A stretch of 64,000 nucleotides of DNA from Mycolicibacterium sp. (GCF_016462545.1 NZ_JAEMTA010000030.1:1-64000), one strand, 5' to 3'. Shown: positions 1 to 8,710, counted from the first letter of the stretch. Program-made: numbers and translations. Notes: generated from the letters alone by a model not told the origin.

Positions 1-995
1 GCGACGCGACGCACCACCGAGCAGAACACGTCGCCTTCATTCCATTGCGCGCCAGCGAGTTCGGCCGCCATCGACGCGTATCCGCGCAACACGACCTGTA
101 GGCCGTTGACCCTCTCGCACGACCGGCTGTTCATCTTGTGCGGCATCGCCGACGAGCCGACCTGTCCGGGCGCGAATCCCTCGGTGACGAGTTCGTTGCC
201 CGCCATCAGCCGAATGGTGTGCGCCAACGACGACGGCCCGGCGCCGACCTGCACCAGCGCCGACACCACGTCATGATCCAGGGATCGCGGGTACACCTGC
301 CCGACGCTGGTGAAAACATCTGTGAAACCGAGGAATTCGGCTACCCGGCGCTCCAAGGACGCCAGCCGTTCGGTGTCGCCGTCGAATAGATCCAGCATGT
401 CCTGCGCGGTGCCCATCGGGCCCTTGATGCCGCGCAGCGGGTAACGGTCGATGAGCTCCGATAGCCGCGTGAGCGCCACCAGCGTCTCCTCCGCCGCCGA
501 CGCGAACCGCTTGCCCAGCGTCGTCGCCTGAGCCGCGACGTTGTGCGAACGGCCCGCCATCACCAGATCGCGGTACTCGGCCGCCCGAGCGGCCAGCCGC
601 GCCACGACGGCCACGCCGTGCGCGTGCACCAGTTCCAGCGAGCGCCGGATCTGCAGCTGTTCGACGTTTTCGGTGAGGTCCCGGCTCGTCATGCCCTTGT
701 GCACGTGCTCGTGCCCCGCGAGCGCGTTGAACTCCTCGATGCGCGCCTTGACGTCGTGACGCGTCACCCGCTCGCGCTCGTTGATGGAGGCGAGGTCGAC
801 GCGATCGAGAACTCGCTCGTAGTCGGCGATGACGCCGTCTGGCACCGGGACGCCCAGTTCGGCCTGGGCGCGCAGGACGGCGATCCACAGTCGCCGTTCC
901 GCGACGATCTTGGCCTCGGGTGACCAGATGGCCACCATCTCGGCGCTGGCGTACCGATTGGCCAGGACGTTTGGGACAGGCACGGTAATGCTCAC
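1..995 (-). CDS. purB: Adenylosuccinate lyase PurB, C-terminal part cut off by the window edge
   Basis: PurB cleaves SAICAR to AICAR and adenylosuccinate to AMP plus fumarate in cytosolic purine synthesis. About 331 residues are visible from a GTG start (MSITVPVPNVLANRY). The fumarate-lyase superfamily signature GSSAMPHKMN lies at about residues 280-289, and the HEHVHKGMTSRD substrate-binding block at about 95-106. Family members are about 470 residues, so roughly 140 C-terminal residues lie outside the window. It is divergent from relZ with a 40-bp spacer and shares this neighbourhood with purD. Identity is secure; the exact start is likely but not proven. Confidence 0.96.
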   Translation of the reverse strand, partial: MSITVPVPNVLANRYASAEMVAIWSPEAKIVAERRLWIAVLRAQAELGVPVPDGVIADYERVLDRVDLASINERERVTRHDVKARIEEFNALAGHEHVHKGMTSRDLTENVEQLQIRRSLELVHAHGVAVVARLAARAAEYRDLVMAGRSHNVAAQATTLGKRFASAAEETLVALTRLSELIDRYPLRGIKGPMGTAQDMLDLFDGDTERLASLERRVAEFLGFTDVFTSVGQVYPRSLDHDVVSALVQVGAGPSSLAHTIRLMAGNELVTEGFAPGQVGSSAMPHKMNSRSCERVNGLQVVLRGYASMAAELAGAQWNEGDVFCSVVRRV

Positions 996-1035
996 GGGCA
1001 CACAGCCTACTTAGGCGATGAGGCACAGTAGACCC

Positions 1036-2745
1036 GTGCACTTCGTCGGCCTGGACCTCGCCTGGGGTGAACGCAAGCCCACCGGTGTCGCCGTGCTCGA
1101 CGACGCGGGCAAGCTACTGCACCTCGGCGTCGCGCAGGACGACGCCAGCATCAAGGCGGCCATCACCCCATACGTCCAGGGTGACTGCCTGGTGGCCTTC
1201 GACGCGCCCCTGGTGGTGAACAATCCGACGGGCCAGCGCCCCAGCGAGGCGGCGCTCAATCGCGACTTCGCGAAGTTCGAGGCGGGTGCGCACCCGACCA
1301 ACACCGGCAAGCCCGAGTTCGCGGGCACGCCGCGCGCCGCCAGGATCGCAGCCGCCCTGAAACTCGACATCGACCCGGACACGCAGTCTCCGCGCCGTGC
1401 CATCGAGGTCTACCCACACCCCGCGACGATCGCCCTGTTCCGACTCGGCCGGACGTTGAAGTACAAGTCCAAGCCTGGGCGTAGCTTCGCCCAGTTGCGC
1501 TCGGAGTTGCTCAGGCTGATGGATTTGGTCGAGACATTGGCCCAGGCGACGCCGCCCATGCGCGTCACCGACCATGACGGCTGGACCCAGCTGCGGCATG
1601 CGGTGCAGACCGCCGAACGCAAGAGTGAACTGCGCCGGGCGGAGGATCCGGTCGACGCCGTCGTCTGCGCCTACGTGGCGCTCTTCGCCACCCGCAGGCC
1701 AGAGGACGTCACGGTCTACGGGGATGCGGAGACGGGCGCCACCATCACGCCGACCTTGCCGTCAGACCTGTTCCCGGCACCGCCGGAGCCGACGCCGGGC
1801 GCGGTGAGTGACGCGATCGTGCAGTACGCCGATCGACGACCGGGCCTGCTCGCGGCGACCGATCACTACCTCGACTTGGTGACGCGGCTGCTCGACGACG
1901 CGGGCATCAACTATCTCAACGTCACCGGTCGGACGAAGAGCGTCGCGTCGTTCGCCGAGAAGGCGGATCGCAGCGTCGACGGCCGACGGCTGTTCACCGA
2001 TCCACTCTCGGAGATCACCGACCAGATAGGGCTTCGGGTCATCACGTTCCTGCGCGACGACGTCACCACGGTGGCCAATCTGTTGGCCGAGGAGATGCAG
2101 CTCCTCGACGACCGCGACATGGGTCAGGAGACCGCGCGCGAGGGCAGGTGGGGGTACGCGAGCAGACACCTGCTGGTCGCGGTCGAGGGCGAGCAACAGC
2201 CGGCGTCGATCCAGGTACGGACGGTCCTACAGCACGCGTGGGCGGAGTTCGAGCACGACATCCGCTACAAGGGCTCGATTCCCGAGGAGGACGCACCCGA
2301 TCTCGACCGTCGGTTCACGCTCGCGGCCGGTCTGCTCGAGCTGGCCGACCGGGAGTTCTCCGCGATCCGCGAGCGACTGAAGAGCTCTCCGCCCGCGCAG
2401 CAGTCCGAGCAGTCCAGCGATCCCCGCATCGGCACCGCCGTGCTCGCCACCTACCTGGGCAACCGCTTTCCCGACGCGGGCTGGTCGCGCACCGAGCACT
2501 ACGCGTGGATCTCGGGGCTGTTGCTCGAACTCAGCGTGGACTCGCTCGACGAACTCGACGAACTGCTCAGCACGTTCGACACCGACGCCGTCAACGAGAA
2601 GATGGACTACCGCTATCCGGCGGGTGCCGTCCGACGGCTCGACGACGCTCTGCTCGCACGGTTCGGAGATCGCTATGTGGCCCTGACGGGCAACGAGCAT
2701 CGCGTCGATCAGCTGCGAGCGCGGTTGGAGAAGCTGCAGCTCTAG
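1036..2745 (+). CDS. relZ: RelZ-like fusion: DUF429 (RNase H-like) domain plus RelA/SpoT (p)ppGpp synthetase domain
   Basis: A 569-residue two-domain protein. Residues 1 to about 250 form a DUF429 domain (start VGLDLAWGERKPTG, later EVYPHPA and DPVDAVVCAYVAL). Residues about 275-420 form a RelA/SpoT synthetase domain with GRTKSVASFAEK (298-309), DQIGLRV (from 329) and IQVRTVLQHAWAEFEHD (392-408). This matches the architecture of M. smegmatis RelZ (MSMEG_5849, first named MS_RHII-RSD), described as combining RNase HII activity with (p)ppGpp synthesis. No HD hydrolase domain is seen. The residue before IQVRT, usually Glu in synthetases, is Ser here. GTG 1036 gives the best N-terminus; an ATG at 1018 is in frame. 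The stop overlaps the convergent methyltransferase stop. Confidence 0.87.
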   Translation: MHFVGLDLAWGERKPTGVAVLDDAGKLLHLGVAQDDASIKAAITPYVQGDCLVAFDAPLVVNNPTGQRPSEAALNRDFAKFEAGAHPTNTGKPEFAGTPRAARIAAALKLDIDPDTQSPRRAIEVYPHPATIALFRLGRTLKYKSKPGRSFAQLRSELLRLMDLVETLAQATPPMRVTDHDGWTQLRHAVQTAERKSELRRAEDPVDAVVCAYVALFATRRPEDVTVYGDAETGATITPTLPSDLFPAPPEPTPGAVSDAIVQYADRRPGLLAATDHYLDLVTRLLDDAGINYLNVTGRTKSVASFAEKADRSVDGRRLFTDPLSEITDQIGLRVITFLRDDVTTVANLLAEEMQLLDDRDMGQETAREGRWGYASRHLLVAVEGEQQPASIQVRTVLQHAWAEFEHDIRYKGSIPEEDAPDLDRRFTLAAGLLELADREFSAIRERLKSSPPAQQSEQSSDPRIGTAVLATYLGNRFPDAGWSRTEHYAWISGLLLELSVDSLDELDELLSTFDTDAVNEKMDYRYPAGAVRRLDDALLARFGDRYVALTGNEHRVDQLRARLEKLQL

Positions 2746-3599
2746 GGCACCCGAGCGATCGCGACCTCGACCGGGTGCGGCAACACCCCGGGGCGTCCGG
2801 GCAGGGAGATGTCGCGCAGGTAATCGACCAACTTCAGGCGGGCGCCCGGTGCCAGTGCGCGGGAGCGAGCACCGATCAGGAAGTCGAGCACGGCCTCTCC
2901 ACGTCCGAGTGGATCGGTGAGTGCGTCGGATGCGTCGAGGTGCCCGACGAGCGTCTCGGTGCGGACGGACAGCCCGCGCCGGTCCAGCTCCGTGCGAACG
3001 TCCTCGGCGAACCACGGCTTCTGCCCGCCCCAGGGGCAGAGCAGCTCGGTCAGCACGCACAGCGGCTCCAGCGGCGCGGTAACCGTCAGGAGCAAGCCAC
3101 CGGCACGGACCATGCTCAGCGCGTCGTCGAGCGACGCGGACAGGTCGTCGACGTAATACAGCGAGTGCACGAAGTGCACCAGATCGGCCGGATGGCCCGC
3201 GTCGTGGTCGGCGAAGTCTCCGATGACGACCGTCGGTGTCAGCCCTCGTGCGCCGAGCGCGTTGAGTCGTCCGGCGAATACCGCCGCCGACGGAGCGTGC
3301 GGTTCGACACCCGTGTAGCGCACCCGGCGCCCGCCCGCCGAGAGCGCGGCGGCCAGCGGAGCGTCGACGCTTCCGTCACCGACGCCGACGCCGACGACCC
3401 GAACCGGGTCGCGATCGGCGAGCAGCGGTGGCAACTCGGTGGCCAGCCACTCCTGCAGCCGAGGGCGCTGATCGCTGGCCGCCTCGTACAGGTCGTGGGT
3501 GTAGGCATACCGTTCGCTCGACAGCGCCGGAAGAGCCGGAAGTTCAAGGACCTTCGCCCGTAAGTCGTCCAGGGGCACGGGCGGCCTCATCAATGTCAT
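2742..3599 (-). CDS. Class I SAM-dependent methyltransferase-like protein
   Basis: A 285-residue protein with a Rossmann SAM-binding motif (VVGVGVGDG, residues about 68-76), an acidic second strand (YTGVEPH) and the post-motif VIGDFADHD, followed by LVHFVHSLYYVDD and GGLLLTV. This is the usual motif I-to-post-II order of small-molecule methyltransferases. The substrate cannot be read from the sequence. The gene is convergent with relZ, with stops overlapping by 4 nt, and divergent from a second methyltransferase gene across a 102-bp spacer. The ATG at 3599 is preceded by a weak GGATGA-type ribosome site; a second ATG three codons on is possible. Confidence 0.72.
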   Translation of the reverse strand: MTLMRPPVPLDDLRAKVLELPALPALSSERYAYTHDLYEAASDQRPRLQEWLATELPPLLADRDPVRVVGVGVGDGSVDAPLAAALSAGGRRVRYTGVEPHAPSAAVFAGRLNALGARGLTPTVVIGDFADHDAGHPADLVHFVHSLYYVDDLSASLDDALSMVRAGGLLLTVTAPLEPLCVLTELLCPWGGQKPWFAEDVRTELDRRGLSVRTETLVGHLDASDALTDPLGRGEAVLDFLIGARSRALAPGARLKLVDYLRDISLPGRPGVLPHPVEVAIARVP

Positions 3600-3701
3600 C
3601 GGGCTTCATCCTTCCCCGACGACCCGTTCGATGGGGGTGGCAATCGACATCGACACCGTTGCGTAAGAAACGGCGATCGGTATCCGTGGTTGGCTTGACG
3701 A

Positions 3702-4520
3702 GTGACCCCACCCGACACCGCCCAGCGCAGCCTCGACCACTGGAGCGAGGCCGGACGGTCGGAGATGCACGCCTTTTACGCCCTCGCAGAAGAGGATTAC
3801 CGCCAACTGGCCGCCGCCCGCGACTGGGACGCCGACCTCGCCGGGCACGCGGTCGACGGTCGGGTCCGCCTTCTGGACGTGGCGTGTGGCAGCGGCAAGT
3901 TTCCGGCCGCGCTGCTCGCCGCAGGACTCTCCGCGGATCCCGTCGTCGCGGTGGACCTGCTCGATCCCTCCGCGTTCAGCATCGCCGAGGCGCGAAAGGC
4001 GCTGGCGTCGCCATTCATCGCGGCAGGCGAGCACCAGGTCTTCCTGCAAGATTTCTCTGGTACCGGCTACGACGTTGCCTGGGCTACCCACGCCCTCTAC
4101 GCGCTCCCGCCGGCAGAATTGGGGGCTGGTGCCGCGAAAATGGTTGCCGCCCTTCGCCCCGGCGGCTTCGGAGTCGTCGCACAAGCGTCCTCGGTCTCGC
4201 ACTATCTGACCTTCTACGAGGCCTATCGCGCGACGTTCGCCCCCGACGCCACGCCGTACACCGACGCGGAGGGCGTCGCCGCCGCCCTTCGCGCGGCCGG
4301 TGCCCCGATCGACGTTCAGGTGCTGCACTACCGAACGGGGACGTCCGATCGCGTCGTCGCAGAGGGGTTCCTGCAACGCTGCGCGTTCGACGACGCCACG
4401 TCGCTGGACGAGATGGAGAGTGGCGGGGCGCTCGGCGACTACCTGGCCGACTGTCGGCGGCCCGACGGCAGCTACGAGTTTCAGCACGAGGCGCACCTGA
4501 TCACTTGGGAGCAGCCGTGA
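3702..4520 (+). CDS. Class I SAM-dependent methyltransferase
   Basis: A 272-residue protein with a clear motif I (LLDVACGSGKF, about 57-67), an acidic loop (VAVDLLDPS) and LRPGGFGVVAQAS near the middle. Start is GTG. The gene overlaps the following phytanoyl-CoA dioxygenase-like gene by GTGA, so the two are very probably translationally coupled and act on related substrates. Sequence similarity to the neighbouring methyltransferase at 2742-3599 is low beyond the fold motifs, so this is not a recent duplicate. The methyl acceptor is unknown. Confidence 0.78.
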   Translation: MTPPDTAQRSLDHWSEAGRSEMHAFYALAEEDYRQLAAARDWDADLAGHAVDGRVRLLDVACGSGKFPAALLAAGLSADPVVAVDLLDPSAFSIAEARKALASPFIAAGEHQVFLQDFSGTGYDVAWATHALYALPPAELGAGAAKMVAALRPGGFGVVAQASSVSHYLTFYEAYRATFAPDATPYTDAEGVAAALRAAGAPIDVQVLHYRTGTSDRVVAEGFLQRCAFDDATSLDEMESGGALGDYLADCRRPDGSYEFQHEAHLITWEQP

Positions 4521-5494
4521 TTCGCAACCCGCACCTGTCTGATTCGACTGCCGCGGGTGACGCGTCCGACGTCGCCGTCGAGTGGGACCGTGGCAATGAC
4601 CAGTGGTGGGACTGGTACATGTCCCTGGCGGACGGCCCCGTACCGGATGGTCCGCTCGTCGATCCGCCGCCTCACGATCCTGGACCGCTGCCCTCCGACG
4701 ACGAGGTCGCGGCTGAGCTCGCAAAGCCGTACCCGCTCACCGCGGCACAGATCCAACGGTTCCGCACGGATGCGTTCATCAAGCTGCCCGGTGTCCTGAC
4801 CCCCGGCGCGGTGGAGCGGCTGCGCCTGCGGCTGCGCAGCTTGCTCGACGAGGCCGTCGACCCCGCGGTCGGGTTTCAGAGCCTCGAAATGATGTGGCTG
4901 GACGACGATCTGGTCCGTGCCGCCGTATTGTCGCCCCGCATCGGCGGCATCAGCGCGGCCCTGCTCGGGACGGGGCGGGTGCGGCTCTATCACGACAACG
5001 CGTTGTCGAAGGAACCCGGCGCGGGGCGCACCCCCTGGCATTACGACGCCCATCACTTCCCGCTGGATTCACCAGACGTCCTCACGGCGTGGATCCCCTT
5101 GCAGCCCACCCCGCGCGAGATGGGTCCGTTGGCGTTCGCGCGCGGCGCCGATGCCGGAGAGCTGGTCGCAGGGCTCGAATTCGACAAACACGGTACGTCC
5201 TACGACCGCGGCGTATCCGACACCTTTCGCGCGCAGGCGGTTCGGGTCGAGGACGGGCCGTTCGCGGCAGGCGACGTTAGCTTCCACGGCGCCAACTGCT
5301 TTCACACGGCGGGGGCGAACCGCACGACGGCCCCGCGCGTAGTGCTTGCCACGACCTACTTCGCGGACGGAACGCGAGTGGTGCCGAACCCGACCATGGT
5401 GAGCGGCGACTGGCGCAAGTTCATCCCCGGAGCCGAGCCCGGCCAGGTGGTGTCCAGCGCCCGCAACCCGCTGCTACAGCCCTGCGCCACATAG
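4517..5494 (+). CDS. Phytanoyl-CoA dioxygenase (PhyH) family Fe(II)/2-oxoglutarate oxygenase
   Basis: A 325-residue cytosolic oxygenase. Iron ligands are visible as H175-x-D177 (in TPWHYDAHHFPLD) and H263 (FHTAGANRTT), with the 2-oxoglutarate-binding Arg plausibly in TTAPRV. PhyH members hydroxylate acyl-CoAs, ectoine or secondary metabolites, so the substrate here is open. The frame stays open well upstream, but the GTG overlapping the methyltransferase stop gives the normal family length and a coupled start. The N-terminal 75 residues are Pro/Asp-rich and lie outside the core fold. The gene is convergent with the APC transporter gene, with 4 bp between stops. Confidence 0.82.
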   Translation: MIRNPHLSDSTAAGDASDVAVEWDRGNDQWWDWYMSLADGPVPDGPLVDPPPHDPGPLPSDDEVAAELAKPYPLTAAQIQRFRTDAFIKLPGVLTPGAVERLRLRLRSLLDEAVDPAVGFQSLEMMWLDDDLVRAAVLSPRIGGISAALLGTGRVRLYHDNALSKEPGAGRTPWHYDAHHFPLDSPDVLTAWIPLQPTPREMGPLAFARGADAGELVAGLEFDKHGTSYDRGVSDTFRAQAVRVEDGPFAAGDVSFHGANCFHTAGANRTTAPRVVLATTYFADGTRVVPNPTMVSGDWRKFIPGAEPGQVVSSARNPLLQPCAT

Positions 5495-5498
5495 TCAC

Positions 5499-6977
5499 CT
5501 AGGGTTCGGCGTCGAGCTTCTCGACGTCGGTGATCCCGGGACCACGAATCCCCAGGGCTCGGTTGATCGCCACGGTGATGCCGAACAGCACGACACCCAG
5601 GGCGACCAGGGCCAAGGCGAGGACGTACTGCTGCAGGGGTCGGCCCGAGATCGGCAGCACCAGATACACCGACGCCAGGAACCCGATGACGGGAAGCAAC
5701 GTCGGCGTCCTGAAGTGCGCCCGATGTCCCTTCCCGTCGCCTCGCACGCCCCGACCACTCTTGCCGTCGCCTCGCTCGCCCCCGTCGCCCTGAACGTCCT
5801 TGCGCAGCACCAACACCGCCACGTTGACGACGGCGAACACCGCGAGCAGCAACAGTGACGTGGTACCGCCGAGGGTCGAGATCGCCTTGTCTCCGGCGAA
5901 GGCCGTGACGTAGAGGATCAGGCCGAAGGCGATCGCGGTGGTGAAGACGATCGCCACCCACGGGGTCCGACGCGAGGCGTGCACGGTGCCGAGCACCGGC
6001 GGCAGCACGTGCTGCTTGGCCATGCCGTAGATCAGGCGGCTGGCCATCAGCATGTTGATCAGTGCCGTGTTCGCAACCGCGAACATCGAGATGAACGGCA
6101 GGATCTGCTCGATCGGCAACCCGGGTGCGCCGGCCTTGACCACCTCGACCAGCGGTGTCTCGCTGGCCTCCAGCGTCCCGACCGGGACCAGGGCCACCGC
6201 CACGACGGCGACCACGATGTAGACGACACCGGCAATTCCCAATCCGGTCAGCAGCATCTTCGGGAAGATCTTCACCGGATCCTTGGTCTCCTCGGCCATG
6301 TTGACCGAGTCCTCGAAGCCGACCATGGCGAAGAAGGCCAGCGACGTCGCCGTCGTCACGGCGAGAAAGGCATTCTTGTCCTCGGCGGTGTCGAAGGCGA
6401 CCACCCGCGAGAAGTCGACGTCACCGCCTCCGGTGAACGCCCAGAAGCCGACGAAGATGACGAGCATCAACCCGGTGATCTCGACGATGGTCAGGACCAC
6501 GTTGAGTTTGACGCTCTCGCCGACGCCGCGGAGGTTCACCGCCGCGACGAGGACCATGAAGAGCATGGCGACGGCGACGATTCCGCCTGTCCCCCAATCG
6601 AATCCAAACCCTTCGAAGAAGTTCGACGCAAAGAACCGCGACGCCGTGGACGCCGAGGTGATGCCTGAGCACATGACGATGAATGCCACCAGGAAGGTGA
6701 CGAAGTGGACGCCGAACGCCTTGTGAGCGTAGAGCGCGGCCCCGGCAGCCTGGGGGTACTTGGTGACCAGCTCCAGATAGCTGAAGGCGGTGACCATGGC
6801 GATCATGAACGCCACCAGGAAGGGCAGCCACGCGGCGCCACCCACTTCGGCGGCGACGTCGCCCGTCAGCGCATACACGCCGGTGCCGAGGATGTCTCCG
6901 ATGATGAACAGCAGCAGCAGGCCGGGGCCCATCACCCGCTTCAGTTCGGGCTGCTCGTCGACCGTCGCTTGAGCCAT
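5499..6977 (-). CDS. APC-family amino-acid permease
   Basis: A 492-residue integral membrane protein with about 12 hydrophobic helices. It starts with the APC signature region (GPGLLLLFIIGDILGTGVYALTG, split over residues 17-39) and has the conserved EETKDPVKIFPK loop near the middle. Amino-acid/polyamine/organocation transporters exchange or import amino acids; the substrate is not evident. Between helices near residue 395 a hydrophilic loop contains two decapeptides, GERGDGKSGR and GVRGDGKGHR, coded by a 30-bp tandem duplication. The ATG is preceded by a strong GGGAGG ribosome site buried in an inverted repeat, suggesting translational control. Confidence 0.88.
   Translation of the reverse strand: MAQATVDEQPELKRVMGPGLLLLFIIGDILGTGVYALTGDVAAEVGGAAWLPFLVAFMIAMVTAFSYLELVTKYPQAAGAALYAHKAFGVHFVTFLVAFIVMCSGITSASTASRFFASNFFEGFGFDWGTGGIVAVAMLFMVLVAAVNLRGVGESVKLNVVLTIVEITGLMLVIFVGFWAFTGGGDVDFSRVVAFDTAEDKNAFLAVTTATSLAFFAMVGFEDSVNMAEETKDPVKIFPKMLLTGLGIAGVVYIVVAVVAVALVPVGTLEASETPLVEVVKAGAPGLPIEQILPFISMFAVANTALINMLMASRLIYGMAKQHVLPPVLGTVHASRRTPWVAIVFTTAIAFGLILYVTAFAGDKAISTLGGTTSLLLLAVFAVVNVAVLVLRKDVQGDGGERGDGKSGRGVRGDGKGHRAHFRTPTLLPVIGFLASVYLVLPISGRPLQQYVLALALVALGVVLFGITVAINRALGIRGPGITDVEKLDAEP
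5731..5782 (-). repeat. 30-bp tandem duplication inside the permease gene
   Basis: Two copies of a 22-bp block (plus strand TTCCCGTCGCCTCGCACGCC and TTGCCGTCGCCTCGCTCGCC, continuing CC) start exactly 30 bp apart at 5731 and 5761. They encode two similar decapeptides rich in Gly, Asp, Arg and Lys in a cytoplasmic or external loop, so the reading frame is kept. The block resembles G-rich motifs at 20869-20900 and 26892-26917. Confidence 0.75.
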
Positions 6978-6982
6978 GACGC

Positions 6983-7012
6983 CTCCCTGATGAATTGCTG
7001 TGAGTCAGGGAG
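6983..7012 (-). promoter_or_regulatory. Inverted repeat that pairs with the permease ribosome-binding site
   Basis: On the transcript of the permease gene, CTCCCTGA (7012-7005) can pair perfectly with TCAGGGAG (6990-6983) across a 14-nt loop. The 3' arm contains most of the GGGAGG Shine-Dalgarno sequence, which ends 4 nt before the ATG at 6977. A further short repeat GTAAC-C-GTTAC lies directly upstream (7012-7022). The geometry is that of a hairpin hiding the ribosome site; function is inferred. Confidence 0.6.
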
Positions 7013-7031
7013 TAACCGTTACGCGGCGGGT

Positions 7032-8012
7032 TCAAGCACGCAGGGCGACCCAGTTGCGCGATGTGTCGGTCATCGTCGAGACCTCGTCGAGGAACCGGGC
7101 GACGACGTTTGCGTTCTCCGGCCGCTGCCAGCCGAACGTCGTGGGACGCTGGGCCCGGTCGTGCCAGAAGTGCGGCGGCTGCGACGGCGGCCGGGTCGCG
7201 ACCAGCCAAACGGCGGTGTCGCCGCCGTCGGTCGTGTCGCGCAGGATCGGGCCGGTGAACTTCTGGAACGTCGGAAGGGCCTCGGCCACGCCGGGTGTCC
7301 TGGCCCATCCTGGATGCATGCTTTCGACGCGGACGTCCGTGCCGGCCAGACGCTCGGCCCAGGCATCGGCGAGCACCACCTGCATGCGCTTGGTCCTGGC
7401 GTAGACCCGCACGCCGTCGTAGTCACCCCGGGTCGACTCCATGTCGTCGGCGTCCAGCGGCGCGCTGTACATGCCGCCGGACGAGACGAAGACGACCGAC
7501 GCACCGCCCGCGTTGCGCAGCAGCGGGAGCAGCCGTTCGGTGATCACCTGCGGGCCCAACACGTGGCAGGCCAGCTGCAGCTCGTGTCCCTGCGGTGTCT
7601 CGTCGCGCTTCTTCGGCATGACGCCCGCGTTGTGCACCAGCCCGTGCAGCGCATCGATGCGCCCCGAGAGGTCGTCGGTCCACGCGCGCACCGCCTCGAG
7701 ATCGCCGACGTCGCAGACCTCGTCGATCACGACCGCACCGGGAACGCGCCCGCGGATGACGCCCGCCGAACGCTTGACCTTCTCCGGGTTGCGCCCCAGG
7801 AGGTGCACGGTTGCGCCCAGCCTTGCGAAGGACTCGGCCATCGCCTCACCGAGACCGGCCGTGGCGCCCGTGACGACGACCCGCTTGCCCGCCATCGCCG
7901 TCGCGGACGGGTCCGCCGGCCACCACAGCCTTCGGATGCTGGACCCGATCTTCGAATAGCCGAGCAGCACGGATCGGTCGAGGGCAGCGTCGATGACACC
8001 AGTGAGCTTCAT
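7032..8012 (-). CDS. Short-chain dehydrogenase/reductase (DHRS12-like)
   Basis: A 326-residue SDR. The N-terminal 40 residues precede the Rossmann fold. The dinucleotide motif TGATAGLG is at about 48-55, HNAGVMP matches the NAG motif, SSGGMYS carries the catalytic Ser, and VYARTKR gives the YxxxK pair. The C-terminus (PPSQPPHFWHDRAQRPT) resembles the DHRS12 branch found next to steroid and lipid genes in mycobacteria. It is followed 14 bp upstream by a TetR gene on the same strand (stop 8027), so the two may be co-transcribed. Confidence 0.83.
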   Translation of the reverse strand: MKLTGVIDAALDRSVLLGYSKIGSSIRRLWWPADPSATAMAGKRVVVTGATAGLGEAMAESFARLGATVHLLGRNPEKVKRSAGVIRGRVPGAVVIDEVCDVGDLEAVRAWTDDLSGRIDALHGLVHNAGVMPKKRDETPQGHELQLACHVLGPQVITERLLPLLRNAGGASVVFVSSGGMYSAPLDADDMESTRGDYDGVRVYARTKRMQVVLADAWAERLAGTDVRVESMHPGWARTPGVAEALPTFQKFTGPILRDTTDGGDTAVWLVATRPPSQPPHFWHDRAQRPTTFGWQRPENANVVARFLDEVSTMTDTSRNWVALRA

Positions 8013-8026
8013 TCCATCGAAAGTAC

Positions 8027-8638
8027 CTAGTCGAAGGGCGCGAGCACGTCGATGACGTCCACCAGCGTCGCGCGGGCCGTGGCTCGCGGACCGTCACCGA
8101 CCCCGACCAGGGACGCGACGACCGCGCCGTCGACCGCACACACCAGCGCCGTCATCAGCTCCGCGCGCACCGAACGCCCGGACCGCTCGACCACTTCGAC
8201 GACGGCCTGAGTTCGCTGCTTCATGATGCGGCGCTGGACGTCGCGGAGCCCTGGCTGGCGCGCGCAGGCGATGTAGCGTTCGTACCGGGAGATCAACTGT
8301 TCGGAGACCCGGGTGCCCGGTCCGTCCCCCACCAATAGATCGACCAGGACGTCGGCCGTGGATTCGGCGCCGCGCTTGCGACGCGACAATGCCGCGACGC
8401 GCGTGTCGAGAGTCTCGGCCTCGCGGGTGCCGACGTGTTCCACGGCTCGCTCGACGAGGTCGTCGAGGGACGAGAAGTAGTACGTCGTCGACGCCAGCGG
8501 CAGCCCGGCTCGACGGGCGACGGCACGATGCCGGACGGCGTCGAAGCCGCCTTCGCACAGCAGATCGGCGGCCGCGCTGACCAGCGCGTACCGTCGCCTT
8601 TCACCCTTGGGGGTGACCGCTGCCGTCACGTCTTGCAT
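8027..8638 (-). CDS. TetR-family transcriptional regulator (Rv0775-like position)
   Basis: About 203 residues from the ATG at 8638 (MQDVTAAVTPKGERRR). An N-terminal helix-turn-helix is seen in RRYALVSAAADLLCEGG...VARRAGLPLASTTYYF, the normal TetR pattern. An ATG at 8695 is in frame but would start inside the promoter of the divergent DoxX gene. Adjacent to purD, an esterase and purB, it occupies the place of Rv0775 in M. tuberculosis. It probably controls itself, the SDR and perhaps the divergent DoxX-esterase pair. Confidence 0.82.
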   Translation of the reverse strand: MQDVTAAVTPKGERRRYALVSAAADLLCEGGFDAVRHRAVARRAGLPLASTTYYFSSLDDLVERAVEHVGTREAETLDTRVAALSRRKRGAESTADVLVDLLVGDGPGTRVSEQLISRYERYIACARQPGLRDVQRRIMKQRTQAVVEVVERSGRSVRAELMTALVCAVDGAVVASLVGVGDGPRATARATLVDVIDVLAPFD

Positions 8639-8710
8639 GCTGCCAGCAACGGCTAGATGGCATGAGGGCTTTCGGCCAACTGCAAGGCTCTCCACAGAAA
8701 GAGGAACACC

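Noticed and set aside
8639..8710. TGCCA...TGGCA pair in the TetR/DoxX divergent spacer as an operator
   Set aside because: Only 5-bp arms, and the in-frame TetR extension reads through it; too weak to annotate.
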